A stretch of 54,499 nt of DNA from Clostridiales bacterium (GTDB lineage Bacteria > Bacillota > Clostridia > Oscillospirales > Oscillospiraceae), in assembly GCA_022786965.1 (NCBI GenBank), contig JALFXH010000136.1, positions 1 to 54,499 of the forward strand, written 5' to 3'. The translations under genes and the position numbers were made by a program. The notes under the pieces are model-generated. The model saw nothing but the letters and a program-made list of their open reading frames with translations, was not told the DNA's origin and made no database searches. This document shows positions 8,614 to 16,573 of this stretch, piece by piece; position 1 is the stretch's first letter; every line of letters begins with the position of its first letter.

Positions 8614-9051
8614 ATGGAATATATAACCAATTCCCCGGAAGAAACGGAAACCCTCGGGGCGGCGCTGGCAAACGTCCTGACGCCGGGCACAGTCATCGCC
8701 TACCGGGGCGACCTGGGCGCGGGGAAGACCGCCTTTACCCGGGGCCTTGCCCGGGGCCTGGGCTGTAAGGAGCTGGTCACAAGCCCAACTTACACCATCG
8801 TCAATGAATACCTGGGCGGGCGGCTTCCCCTGTTCCACTTTGATATGTACCGTCTGCGCTCTGCCGACGACCTGTGGGACATCGGCTGGGAGGACTATCT
8901 GGACCGGGGCGGCATCTGTGCCGTGGAGTGGAGCGAGAACGTGGCGGAGGCCATGGAGGACGCGATTTCCGTAACCATCGAAAAGCTGGGGGAGGACACC
9001 CGGCGCATCACCATCGAAGGGGGAGAAAAACTTGCTGATTTTAGCCTTTGA
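8614..9051 (+). CDS. tsaE: tRNA threonylcarbamoyladenosine biosynthesis ATPase TsaE
   Basis: This P-loop ATPase works with TsaB-TsaD in making the t6A37 modification of ANN-decoding tRNAs. The 145-residue form starts at ATG 8614 after GGAG. A longer form from ATG 8599 adds five residues and has no ribosome site. Walker A is GDLGAGKT, followed by the TsaE motifs SPTYTIVNEY and FHFDMYRL. It overlaps tsaB by 20 bp, the common tsaE-tsaB arrangement. The RAYT element sits immediately upstream, so its palindrome lies in the leader of this gene. Confidence 0.95.
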   Translation: MEYITNSPEETETLGAALANVLTPGTVIAYRGDLGAGKTAFTRGLARGLGCKELVTSPTYTIVNEYLGGRLPLFHFDMYRLRSADDLWDIGWEDYLDRGGICAVEWSENVAEAMEDAISVTIEKLGEDTRRITIEGGEKLADFSL

Positions 9052-9745
9052 GACCAGCGCGAAAGTGGCATCCGTGGCCCTGCTGGAGGATGGAAAGCTG
9101 CTGGGGGAGAGCTACCAGAATACCGGTCTGACCCACAGCCAGACCCTGATGCTTATGGCGGAGCAGCTGCTTTCCCAGTGCGGGAAAACCGTTGCCGACG
9201 TGACCGCCGCTGCCGTGGCGGCAGGTCCCGGCTCCTTTACCGGGGTGCGCATCGGCGTGGCCGCCGCCAAGGGCTTCGCCTGGGGCCGGGAAATTCCCTG
9301 CTACGGCGTGTCCACTCTGGAAGCGATGGCTCTGGGCTTGGGCGTATATCAGGGTTACGTCTGCCCCTGCATGGACGCCCGGAGAAGCCAGGTTTACAAT
9401 GCGCTGTTTTATGTAAACCGTGGAGCACTGGAGCGGGTATCGGAAGACAGGGCCATCTCCCTTGCCGAGCTGGGTGAGGAATTAAAAAGTTTGAATGAGC
9501 CCATATTTCTGGTTGGCGATGGCAGCAATCTGTGTTATAATACATTGTTGGAGAGCGTTCCCAATCTGGTACTGCCCCCGGAGCACCGGATGCACCAGCG
9601 TGCCAGCGGCGTGGCGCTGGCGGCGCGGAAGCAAGCCGAAGCCGGCGACCCGGGTGACGCCAACGCCCTGACCCCCAATTACCTGCGTCTGTCCCAGGCG
9701 GAGCGGGAGCGGGCGGAACGTATGAAGTCAGAAGAACTGAAATAA
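9032..9745 (+). CDS. tsaB: tRNA t6A biosynthesis protein TsaB
   Basis: The 237-residue ASKHA-fold scaffold of the TsaB-TsaD-TsaE complex. N-terminal [17 protein letters not shown] and [13 protein letters not shown] are the family signatures. It starts at TTG inside the end of tsaE, with a GAAGGGGGAG ribosome site in the tsaE coding region, which suggests coupled translation. TsaD is not in the window. Confidence 0.95.
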   Translation: MLILAFETSAKVASVALLEDGKLLGESYQNTGLTHSQTLMLMAEQLLSQCGKTVADVTAAAVAAGPGSFTGVRIGVAAAKGFAWGREIPCYGVSTLEAMALGLGVYQGYVCPCMDARRSQVYNALFYVNRGALERVSEDRAISLAELGEELKSLNEPIFLVGDGSNLCYNTLLESVPNLVLPPEHRMHQRASGVALAARKQAEAGDPGDANALTPNYLRLSQAERERAERMKSEELK

Positions 9746-9767
9746 TGGAATAAAGGAGAAAGATACC

Positions 9768-10397
9768 ATGGCAAATGTTTATGTCCTCGATCATCCCCTG
9801 ATTCAGCACAAGCTGGCAATCCTGCGCAGCAAGGATACCCCCGTCAAGGAATTCCGGGAGCTGGTGGGCGAAATCGCCGGCCTGATGTGCTACGAAGCCA
9901 CCCGGAACCTTCCCACCAAGGAGGTTTCCGTGGAGACCCCCATCACTACCGCCACCTGCCGGATGCTGGCGGGCAAGAAAATGGCCATCGTTCCCATTCT
10001 CCGGGCGGGCCTGGGCATGGTGGACAGCATGGTGAACCTGATCCCCTCCGCCAAGATCGGCCACATTGGCCTGTACCGGGACCCCGAGACCCATAAGCCT
10101 GTGGAATACTACTGCAAGCTGCCCGATGACATCGGCAACCGCCAGGTGTTCGTGGTGGACCCCATGCTGGCCACCGGCGGCAGCGCCATCGCAGCCATCG
10201 ACTTCCTGAAGCAGCACGGCTGCAGACAGATCATTATGATGAACATTATCGGCTGCCCCGAGGGCGTGAAAGCCGTTACCGCGGCCCATCCCGACGTGGA
10301 CATCTACCTTGCCGCCATGGATGAAAAGCTGAACGCCAACGCTTACATCGTTCCCGGTCTGGGCGACGCCGGCGACCGGATTTTCGGTACAAAGTAA
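9768..10397 (+). CDS. upp: Uracil phosphoribosyltransferase
   Basis: This enzyme makes UMP from uracil and PRPP in pyrimidine salvage. It has 209 residues, the usual size. The PRPP-binding loop is [14 protein letters not shown] and the uracil-site tail is [15 protein letters not shown] follows AAAGGAG. It lies 22 bp after tsaB on the same strand and may be co-transcribed. A strong hairpin terminator at 10509 follows. Confidence 0.97.
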   Translation: MANVYVLDHPLIQHKLAILRSKDTPVKEFRELVGEIAGLMCYEATRNLPTKEVSVETPITTATCRMLAGKKMAIVPILRAGLGMVDSMVNLIPSAKIGHIGLYRDPETHKPVEYYCKLPDDIGNRQVFVVDPMLATGGSAIAAIDFLKQHGCRQIIMMNIIGCPEGVKAVTAAHPDVDIYLAAMDEKLNANAYIVPGLGDAGDRIFGTK

Positions 10398-10404
10398 AAA
10401 ACGC

Positions 10405-10508
10405 TGTCATCCTGAGCGGAGCTGCACCGCGTGCAGCGCAGTCGAAGGATCTTCCCGTTTCCGTAAGCGGATAGATTCTTCGACTCGCTGCGCTCGCTTA
10501 GAATGACA
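10405..10508. repeat. Dispersed inverted-repeat element, TGTCATNCTGAGC family, copy 2
   Basis: The 104-bp element between upp and the HIT gene starts TGTCATCCTGAGCGGAGC and ends GCTCGCTTAGAATGACA. The inner part holds a CTGCACCGCGTGCAG palindrome and inverted GTCGAAGGATCT / AGATTCTTCGAC arms. It shares its ends with 3065-3155. Confidence 0.75.
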
Positions 10509-10543
10509 ATCAGGGCTCAGGCGTTTGCCTGAGCCCTGATTTT
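10509..10543. terminator. Bidirectional terminator between upp and the HIT gene
   Basis: A perfect 14-bp stem (ATCAGGGCTCAGGC) with a GTTT loop is followed by TTTT on the plus strand. It separates the convergent upp and HIT genes. Confidence 0.85.
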
Positions 10544-10550
10544 ATACAGT

Positions 10551-10892
10551 TTACGCCATTTCCAGAGTCAGCTGCTTGCCGCCGAGAACGTGGAAATGCA
10601 GGTGCTGTACCGTCTGACCGGCATCGCTGCCGCAGTTGCTGACCACCCGGTAGCCATCCGTCAGACCTTCGGCTTGGGCAATTTTCGGAATGACCTCAAA
10701 AATGTGGGCGACCACCGCGCTGTTTTCGGCAGTTACGCCATTGCAGTCGGCGATGTGGACCTTGGGCACCACCAGAACGTGGGTGGGCGCCTGGGGATTG
10801 ATATCCCGGAAGGCGAAGACGGTCTCGTCCTCGTAGACCTTGGTGGAGGGGATTTCCCCAGCGATGATTTTACAGAACAGACAATCGGACAT
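10551..10892 (-). CDS. HIT family purine nucleotide phosphoramidase (HinT-like)
   Basis: The 113-residue histidine-triad protein has the catalytic HLHFHVLGG near its C-terminus and the N-terminal CLFCKIIAGEIPS typical of the HinT branch. These proteins hydrolyse AMP-lysine and similar phosphoramidates. AGGAGGT precedes ATG by eight bases. It follows the membrane protein gene by 17 bp and is probably co-transcribed with it. Confidence 0.93.
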   Translation of the reverse strand: MSDCLFCKIIAGEIPSTKVYEDETVFAFRDINPQAPTHVLVVPKVHIADCNGVTAENSAVVAHIFEVIPKIAQAEGLTDGYRVVSNCGSDAGQTVQHLHFHVLGGKQLTLEMA

Positions 10893-10909
10893 TTTTTCTT
10901 ACCTCCTGA

Positions 10910-11383
10910 TTAAAGTCCAAACACATGAACGCCGGTCAGGGCGACGATGCCCATGATGATTCCGGCGAGAACCACACCGGCGGATACCGCCAGGGAGGTG
11001 GTTTTGATGCCCATATCCAAAAAGCTGGCGGCCAGGGTTCCTGTCCAGGCGCCTGTTCCCGGCAGGGGAATGCCCACAAACAGCATCAGGGCCAGAAAGG
11101 AGCCGGTGCGTCCGGCCCGCTGGGTCAGCTTATGCCCACCGGACTCGCCTTTGCGCAGGCACCAGCTGAAAAAGCCTCCGATATATTTCTTATCCTTGCC
11201 CCATTCCAGAATTTTTCTCGCGAAAAAATAAATGAACGGAACAGGCAGAAGGTTTCCGATGACGCACACCACCAGCGATGGCCAGTAGCCCAGGCCCATG
11301 GAGACGGCCATGGGAACCGCCAGACGAAGCTCCACCAGCGGAACCATGGAGACGAAGAAACAGGCGAGGTATTTCAGTAGCAT
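10910..11383 (-). CDS. Small multidrug export-related integral membrane protein (COG2426)
   Basis: The 157-residue hydrophobic protein has about four to five membrane segments. The motifs PLVELRLAVPMAV near the start and GIPLPGTGAWTGTLAA mark the Sm_multidrug_ex family. Despite the family name the true substrate is not established. TAGGAG precedes the ATG. A promoter at 11411-11439 lies directly upstream. Confidence 0.85.
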   Translation of the reverse strand: MLLKYLACFFVSMVPLVELRLAVPMAVSMGLGYWPSLVVCVIGNLLPVPFIYFFARKILEWGKDKKYIGGFFSWCLRKGESGGHKLTQRAGRTGSFLALMLFVGIPLPGTGAWTGTLAASFLDMGIKTTSLAVSAGVVLAGIIMGIVALTGVHVFGL

Positions 11384-11401
11384 ATCAAACTCCTACAGCG
11401 A

Positions 11402-11429
11402 TTTTTCCCTATTGTAGCATAGGGAAAAA
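11402..11429. terminator. Terminator of the DUF89 gene, overlapping the next promoter
   Basis: A 10-bp stem (TTTTTCCCTA / TAGGGAAAAA) with an 8-base loop. For minus-strand transcripts of the DUF89 gene the right arm supplies the T run. The -10 box of the following promoter lies inside this hairpin. Confidence 0.7.
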
Positions 11430-11439
11430 CCGTTTGCAA
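11411..11439 (-). promoter_or_regulatory. Promoter of the COG2426 membrane protein gene
   Basis: Minus-strand TTGCAA (11439-11434), a 17-bp spacer and TACAAT (11416-11411). It lies 28 bp upstream of the start codon and overlaps the terminator of the preceding gene. Confidence 0.65.
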
Positions 11440-11489
11440 TGGAGATTGCCCAGGATTTCATTAAATTTCCGTTAAGAATGCGAAAAGTG

Positions 11490-12362
11490 TCAGCGGATTT
11501 CGGATACCAGCATAGGGGTCATCAGCGGCTTGCCGAAGAGATTGACAAACCGCTGGCATTTGACTAAAAACGCGTAATAGATATTGTATCCGCAGCCCAG
11601 CATGGTTTCCACATTGGCCATGCCCTTGGCGAGAATCACGTCCGCGGTTTCGACAGCCTGCTTTGCCTCCGCACTGAGCTGATCCAGCTGGGTGCCGGGG
11701 ATCAGATTGCCGTTGTCGATGACCCGGAAGGGTATCCCCACGGTTTCCGCGTCCTCCCGGGTGGCGTCGTTCAGCGTGGGGCCACCCCGGACGCAGAAGG
11801 TGATTTCCAGATTGGGATAAGTTTTGGCGATGGCCTCGGCGAAAATCCGGTCGAAGCCGATTTCTCCTGCGTTGTCCGTCAGATACAGGAGCTTCTTCCC
11901 CTTCTGCAAATCCCGGCAGAACCGCTCAAAAACAGCCATGTCAAACCGCATATCTCCGGCGGAATCCAGCATTTCCGCAAACCTTTCAAAGCTGACCTGA
12001 CCCTGCAGGGCGGAAAAATCCAGATAATTGCCCAAAATGGCGAACTGCAGACCGGCCAGCACCGGATTGTCGGCGTCCATGACCCGGCGGCGGATGTCCT
12101 CCATATGGGACAGCACCAGGGCGTTGGAATCAAGCTTTTCCTGCCGGAACCGGTCGATTTCCAGACCGTAGCGCTCATGCAGCAGACGGGCGATTTTCGG
12201 CGTATACCAGGTGGAGGGTACGTTCTTCGGCCCGTCCAGATACAGTTTCATCAGGTCCCGGGCAAAATCCATGGTTTCCTCCGCCGAACCAAGGGACTGT
12301 GCGGTTTCCAAATTGCGCCGCAGGCTGCATTGCAGACAGGCGGCGTCCATTGCGATGCTCAT
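11490..12362 (-). CDS. DUF89 / damage-control phosphatase-like protein
   Basis: The 290-residue protein carries the DUF89 (ARMT1-like) features: a paired-cysteine start (AACLQCSLRR), LYLTDNAGEIGFD, where Asp and Asn hold the divalent metal, VRGGPTLNDAT, and ILAKGMANVETM. Family members are metal-dependent phosphatases that clear damaged sugar phosphates or cofactors. The substrate here is unknown. TAGGAG precedes ATG. A 151-bp REP-type element lies 22 bp upstream of the start, so transcription probably begins within or beyond that element. Confidence 0.82.
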   Translation of the reverse strand: MSIAMDAACLQCSLRRNLETAQSLGSAEETMDFARDLMKLYLDGPKNVPSTWYTPKIARLLHERYGLEIDRFRQEKLDSNALVLSHMEDIRRRVMDADNPVLAGLQFAILGNYLDFSALQGQVSFERFAEMLDSAGDMRFDMAVFERFCRDLQKGKKLLYLTDNAGEIGFDRIFAEAIAKTYPNLEITFCVRGGPTLNDATREDAETVGIPFRVIDNGNLIPGTQLDQLSAEAKQAVETADVILAKGMANVETMLGCGYNIYYAFLVKCQRFVNLFGKPLMTPMLVSEIR

Positions 12363-12384
12363 GAAATAATACTCCTAACTATTT

Positions 12385-12535
12385 GTAGGGCGGGGTCATG
12401 ACCCCGCCGATTACCTTGGACATAGCGGATACTTTCGTCCAACGGAAGTGGCTTGGATGCCAACCTGCCCAATCCCATTCATCGTAGGCCGCATATCATC
12501 GAAGCCGGGTCGGCGGGGTCATGACCCCGCCCTAC
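12385..12535. repeat. 151-bp non-autonomous REP-pair element (copy A)
   Basis: It starts GTAGGGCGGGGTCATGAC and ends with its inverse, the same ends as the RAYT element at 8028. The interior is non-coding and resembles the interior of 16216-16366: both hold CGTCCAACGG near the left, TTCA(A/T)CGTAG in the middle and (G)TCGGCGG before the right end. Both copies are 151 bp long. Confidence 0.85.
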
Positions 12536-12547
12536 AGATATGTGTGA

Positions 12548-13180
12548 TTATTCGTTGGGCAGCTTCAGCAGGTCGGCAAAGCTGTCGATTTTGTGGTCGT
12601 ACCCGTTGGGGGTGCCAAAGCCATAGGCCGCCCAGATGAAGGGAACGCCGGCTTCCAAGGTTGCCTCATAGTCGCCCTGGGTGTCGCCGATGTAGGCGCA
12701 GTCCGTGATGCCGTGGGCGTCCATTAGGGCGCGGATGGTCTTTCCCTTGCTGGTGCCGGTGTCGCCGAAGCACAGGTGGCCCTGAATCAGGTCTGACAGG
12801 CCCAGCTTTTCGATGCACAGCTCCGGGTAGCCCTTCTGACTGTTGCTGACGATGAAGAGTCGATGATTTTTTGCCAGTTCTTCCATAGTCTCCCGGACGC
12901 CGGGGTAGCCGATATTGCAGGGATTGTTCTGCAAATGTACATTTTCCGTGTCCATGCACCGCTGCATCAGGGCATAACGCTCCGGGACGGGGATGGAGGG
13001 GAAAATAATGTCGGCAATCTCTGTCATGATTTTGCCGAAGAGGGGAAGGAACATTTCCGCGTTCACCGCCAAATGGGAAAGGCCCTCCCGTTCCAACTGA
13101 ATGTTGTAGCCCTCGGCCACCAGGGCCCGGGAGTCCCACAGAGTGCCGTCAATGTCAAAAATCAGACTTTCGTATCGCAT
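12548..13180 (-). CDS. HAD-superfamily phosphatase (phosphoglycolate phosphatase-like)
   Basis: The 210-residue HAD hydrolase has the nucleophile motif FDIDGTLWDS near the start, motif II IVSNSQ, and motif III/IV with a Lys in GTSKGKTIR and IGDTQGDYEA. The cap is helical (C1). Substrate cannot be assigned. The start overlaps the end of udk by 19 bp with GGAGG just upstream, so it is the third gene of murI-udk-HAD. An open frame continues upstream to 13642, but that extension runs inside udk and is not coding. Confidence 0.85.
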   Translation of the reverse strand: MRYESLIFDIDGTLWDSRALVAEGYNIQLEREGLSHLAVNAEMFLPLFGKIMTEIADIIFPSIPVPERYALMQRCMDTENVHLQNNPCNIGYPGVRETMEELAKNHRLFIVSNSQKGYPELCIEKLGLSDLIQGHLCFGDTGTSKGKTIRALMDAHGITDCAYIGDTQGDYEATLEAGVPFIWAAYGFGTPNGYDHKIDSFADLLKLPNE

Positions 13181-13800
13181 ATACCCTCCAGATGATGCTG
13201 AATTCTGCCGGTGATCATATCCAGCGCCACAAGATTTTTTCCGCCCTCGGGAACCACAATGTGGGCGTATTTTTTGCTGGGCTCCACATACCGCTCGTGC
13301 ATAGGCTTCACCGTCTGCTGGTACTGGGTCAGCACGCTCTCCAAAGTCCTTCCCCGCTTGTTTACGTCCCGGGTGATCCGGCGGCACAGCCGGATATCCG
13401 CGTCGGTGTCCACGAAAATGCGGATGTCCATTAAATTCCGCAGAGTCTCGTTTTCGAAAATCAGGATGCCTTCCACAATAATGACCTTTTTCGGTACGAT
13501 GTGCATGGTTTTGTCGGAGCGATTGTGGATGGTGAAATCGTAGATGGGGCAGTCGATGGCTTCCCCATGGCGCAGTTTGGAAAGATGCTCCGCCATCAGC
13601 TCCGTTTCCAGGGAGGCCGGCTCGTCGTAGTTGAGCCTGCACCGCTGCTCATAGCTTAATTCGTCGTGGCGGCGGTAGTAGTTGTCATGACTGAGCACGG
13701 TAACCACATCCCCAAACTTGCCGATGAGGTTGTTCATCAGGGTGGTTTTTCCGCTGCCGGTGCCCCCGGCGATGCCAATAACCAGAATATTATTCTCCAT
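13162..13800 (-). CDS. udk: Uridine kinase
   Basis: Phosphorylates uridine and cytidine in pyrimidine salvage. The 212-residue protein has Walker A GIAGGTGSGKTT, the NYDEPAS nucleoside-site motif, IVEGILIF (Walker B) and the lid arginines RRITRDVNKRGR. ATG 13800 lies seven bases after AGGAGG. A TTG two codons upstream is less well placed. It starts two bases after the murI stop codon and overlaps the HAD gene downstream. Confidence 0.93.
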   Translation of the reverse strand: MENNILVIGIAGGTGSGKTTLMNNLIGKFGDVVTVLSHDNYYRRHDELSYEQRCRLNYDEPASLETELMAEHLSKLRHGEAIDCPIYDFTIHNRSDKTMHIVPKKVIIVEGILIFENETLRNLMDIRIFVDTDADIRLCRRITRDVNKRGRTLESVLTQYQQTVKPMHERYVEPSKKYAHIVVPEGGKNLVALDMITGRIQHHLEGICDTKV

Positions 13801-13802
13801 CG

Positions 13803-14576
13803 TCAATCCTCCTGATTTAGCAGCTCCCGGGACAGCCGCAGTATATCCGGGTCGGGGGAGCTGTTGCGTAGGATAACCTCTCCACTGCCGTTTTCCAACA
13901 GGCCTGCCAGCTCCAGCCGCCGCCGGGTTTCCCTAGCGGTGCCCTCGCCGCCGTCCAGCAGAACCACATTGTCGCCAAGCACCCGGCGGATGGCATTCCG
14001 GGCGAAGGGGTAGTGGGTGCAGCCCAGCACCACCGCGTCCAGCTTTCCCAGATAGGGGCTGAGAACCTTGCGCAGCAGCGCCTCCGTTTCCGGGGCGTCC
14101 ACCTTTCCTTTTTCCACCAGCTCCACCAGTCCCGGGGCGGGAATTTTATAAATAGTTACATCTTCGTCAAAGCGGTGCAGGAGTGTGTCGAATTTTTCCT
14201 CCCGCAGGGTCACTTCCGTGGCCAGCACACCCACACGGCCACCGGGGAAGTGGTCTGCCGCCACCTTCAGGGCCGGCTCGATGCCCACCACGATGAGCTC
14301 CGGGTGGGCGGCCCGGACGTCGTTCACAGCCGCCGCCGTGGCGGTGTTGCAGGCGATGACCAGGGCTTTCAGGGGGTACTCCGCCAGAAGCTTGTCCACA
14401 GCCGCCAGGGTCAGCGCCCGGACTTCCCGCGTGGGGCGGCTGCCGTAGGGGGCGTTGGCGGAGTCGCCGTAGTAGATAAACCGCTCTCCCGGCAGAATCC
14501 GCACCAGGTGCCGCAGCACGCTGATGCCACCTACGCCGGAATCAAATACGGCAATAAAATCGTGTTTCTCGTTCAT
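13803..14576 (-). CDS. murI: Glutamate racemase
   Basis: Makes D-glutamate for peptidoglycan. The 257-residue protein has VFDSGVGGISVL, both catalytic cysteine motifs (VIACNTATA and VLGCTHYPF) and YYGDSANAPYG. ATG 14576 is preceded by AGGTGAG with a short gap. A GTG six codons upstream has no ribosome site. It is the first gene of murI-udk-HAD. Confidence 0.95.
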   Translation of the reverse strand: MNEKHDFIAVFDSGVGGISVLRHLVRILPGERFIYYGDSANAPYGSRPTREVRALTLAAVDKLLAEYPLKALVIACNTATAAAVNDVRAAHPELIVVGIEPALKVAADHFPGGRVGVLATEVTLREEKFDTLLHRFDEDVTIYKIPAPGLVELVEKGKVDAPETEALLRKVLSPYLGKLDAVVLGCTHYPFARNAIRRVLGDNVVLLDGGEGTARETRRRLELAGLLENGSGEVILRNSSPDPDILRLSRELLNQED

Positions 14577-14698
14577 GATCTCACCTGAATCCACATATAA
14601 TTAGGGAATCATTATGCGCATAGGGGATGGACAATAACGAACAGGCTATAGACTGGAAAACATTTTATCAAATTTTGTCTTGCTTTGCAATGCTTCAT

Positions 14699-14727
14699 TG
14701 ACAATTCCGCAGATTTTTGCTATCTTT
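14699..14727 (+). promoter_or_regulatory. Candidate promoter of the symporter gene
   Basis: TTGACA (14699-14704), a 17-bp spacer and TATCTT (14722-14727). A TACAAT at 14730 is too far for the same -35. The leader would be about 150 nt and contains the hairpin at 14797. Confidence 0.5.
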
Positions 14728-14796
14728 GTACAATCATGGTTCACGGCAGCGCCATAGATACCGGATTTGCTTACGGCTTTTCCGGATCAGGTAAAT

Positions 14797-14823
14797 AACC
14801 GGCATTGACCAGCCGGTTTTTCT
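14797..14823 (+). terminator. Terminator-like hairpin in the symporter leader
   Basis: AACCGGC and GCCGGTT arms around an 8-base loop are followed by TTTTTCT, 61 bp before the start codon. Since the only plus-strand gene here is downstream, it may be an attenuator of the symporter gene. Confidence 0.55.
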
Positions 14824-14884
14824 CTGAAAACAGACCGAAATACGGTGTGGTTCAGGGGTTACATTTGGAAAGGGAGTATCAAGT

Positions 14885-16123
14885 ATGAAACAATTCTTCA
14901 AGAACTACGGGTTCCTCATCTGCATGCTGGTGGGCATTGTCGCCGGCTGCATCACGGGCCTGGTGTTCCCCCAGGCGGCGCCGGCGCTGGAACCGCTGGG
15001 CACCATCTTCACCAACCTCATGTTCTGCGCGGTAGTTCCCATGGTGTTCTGCTCCATTGCCTCCGCCATTGCCAATATGCCCGGGGCGAAAAAGGCCGGC
15101 AAGGTCATGGGTGTTACCCTGGCTACCTTCTTTGTCACCGCAGGTATCGCCGCCATCATCATGTATGTGGTGATGCGGGTCTTCCCCGTGATTACCGGCA
15201 CCTATGACGTGCCCGAGGTGGATGCCGGCAGCGTCATCGGCATCGGCGATATGCTGGTGAACTTCTTCACCAAGCCTGACTTCGTGGAGCTGCTGAGCCG
15301 CCGGGCCATCCTGCCCCTTATCGTCTTCGCGGTCATCGTGGGCTTCGGTATCCAGATGCAGGGCGGCTCCCAGACCATGACCGCCAAGCTCCTGGAGGAC
15401 ATCACCGCCTGCATCCTGAAAGCGGTGCAGATCATTACCTACTATGCCCCCATCGGCTTCTTCGGCTTCTTTGCCAATCTGGTGGCTACCTATGGCCCGG
15501 AGCTAATCGGCGACTACAGCCGCACATTGCTTGTCTATTATGGCCTGTGCTTTGCCTATATGTTCGTGTTCTTCCCCATCTACGCCCGGTTCGGCGGCGG
15601 CAAGGGGGCGGCCAAGGTCATGTGGAAGCACCTGTTTAAGCCCGCCGCCGTGTCCTTCGGCACCTGCTCCTCCGTTGCCACCATCCCCACCAATTTGGAG
15701 GCCGCGGAAGAGACCGGCATCAGCAAAGACATCAGCAACATCGTGCTGCCCCTGGGCGCCACCATGCACATGGACGGCAGCGCCATGAGCGCCATTCTGA
15801 AGGTGGCCTTCCTGTTCGGTATGTTCGGTCAGGACTTCTCCACCGGCCGGGCGATTCTCGCCATCATCGTGGCTGTGTTCTCCTCCGTTGCCATGTCCGG
15901 CATTCCCGGCGGCGGCGGCACCGGCGAGCTGGCCCTGTGCACCGTGTTCTTCCCGGAGCAGATGGCCATTGCCTACCCCATGGCCCTGGCCCTGGGCAAT
16001 CTGGTTGACCCGCCCGCCACCATGGTCAACGCCGCCGGCGACTATGTGGCAAGCTTCATTGTCGCCCGGTTCGTGGACGGCAAGGACTGGCTGCAGAAGC
16101 GGCTGAAAGCAGCGAAGAAATAA
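14885..16123 (+). CDS. Dicarboxylate/amino acid:cation symporter (DAACS/SDF family)
   Basis: The 412-residue membrane transporter takes up acidic or small amino acids, or C4-dicarboxylates, with Na+ or H+. Family motifs are the serine-rich re-entrant loop (GTCSSVATIPTN), MHMDGSAMS, VAMSGIPGGGG (HP2) and NLVDPPATMVNAAGD, whose Asn and Asp line the substrate site. About eight membrane segments are expected. Substrate cannot be assigned from these motifs alone. ATG follows AAAGGGAG. A strong terminator follows, so it is monocistronic. Confidence 0.92.
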   Translation: MKQFFKNYGFLICMLVGIVAGCITGLVFPQAAPALEPLGTIFTNLMFCAVVPMVFCSIASAIANMPGAKKAGKVMGVTLATFFVTAGIAAIIMYVVMRVFPVITGTYDVPEVDAGSVIGIGDMLVNFFTKPDFVELLSRRAILPLIVFAVIVGFGIQMQGGSQTMTAKLLEDITACILKAVQIITYYAPIGFFGFFANLVATYGPELIGDYSRTLLVYYGLCFAYMFVFFPIYARFGGGKGAAKVMWKHLFKPAAVSFGTCSSVATIPTNLEAAEETGISKDISNIVLPLGATMHMDGSAMSAILKVAFLFGMFGQDFSTGRAILAIIVAVFSSVAMSGIPGGGGTGELALCTVFFPEQMAIAYPMALALGNLVDPPATMVNAAGDYVASFIVARFVDGKDWLQKRLKAAKK

Positions 16124-16128
16124 CCCTT

Positions 16129-16161
16129 CGGGGCGTTCCTGATGGAGCGCCCCGATTTTTT
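16129..16161 (+). terminator. Terminator of the symporter gene
   Basis: An 11-bp stem (CGGGGCGTTCC / GGAGCGCCCCG with one G-T pair) with loop TGAT and a run of six Ts. Confidence 0.88.
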
Positions 16162-16215
16162 GCTATGTGCTTATCGGCTTTGCTCAGCTACATTATCCTT
16201 TAGTTAAGCAACTGC

Positions 16216-16366
16216 GTAGGGCGGGGTCATGACCCCGCCGAACAGGTTGGTCCAATGCCTTGTGCTCGTCCAACGGGATTTGTCTGGACGTTAACTCGCC
16301 AAATACCATTCAACGTAGATTGCCGATTACCGATACTGCGTCGGCGGAGTCATGACTCCGCCCTAC
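16216..16366. repeat. 151-bp non-autonomous REP-pair element (copy B)
   Basis: The left end GTAGGGCGGGGTCATGAC matches the RAYT element. The right end has a compensated change to GGCGGAGTCATGACTCCGCC, so the palindrome is preserved even where the sequence differs. That points to selection on the folded form. Same length as copy A at 12385-12535, with a related interior. Confidence 0.85.
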
Positions 16367-16382
16367 GAAGCATCGCTGCTTT

Positions 16383-16464
16383 TGAGAAGTACTGGTCGAG
16401 GGGCCCGAAGGATGTTCGTCAACTGCCCAGGGGCCGTAACGCATTGTCCGCGGCGACTCGCCGC
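16383..16464. repeat. 82-bp dispersed repeat, copy 1
   Basis: Aligns without gaps to 32285-32366 with about 12 differences in 82 positions. Shared blocks are CTGGTCGAGGGGCCC, GTAACGCATTGTC and the near-palindrome GCGGCGACTCGCCGC. It directly follows REP element B in a 450-bp gene-free stretch. Confidence 0.75.
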
Positions 16465-16488
16465 CCCTACGGATGCTGTTTTCCGCCC

Positions 16489-16517
16489 TTGCATATTTCC
16501 GGCAGATAGGCTATACT
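16489..16517 (+). promoter_or_regulatory. Promoter of the FAD oxidoreductase gene
   Basis: TTGCAT (16489-16494), a 17-bp spacer and TATACT (16512-16517), giving a leader of about 50 nt. Confidence 0.65.
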
Positions 16518-16573
16518 GAATGGGTAAGATAAAGCATAAACTGTAAGGAATGCACAGATTTTGGAGGAACACT

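Noticed and set aside
12548-13642. A fused 364-residue HAD protein from the long open frame
   Set aside because: The upstream extension runs inside udk in another frame. The HAD start at 13180 has its own ribosome site.
12385-16366. CRISPR array
   Set aside because: The repeats are isolated inverted pairs with no regular spacers and no cas genes.
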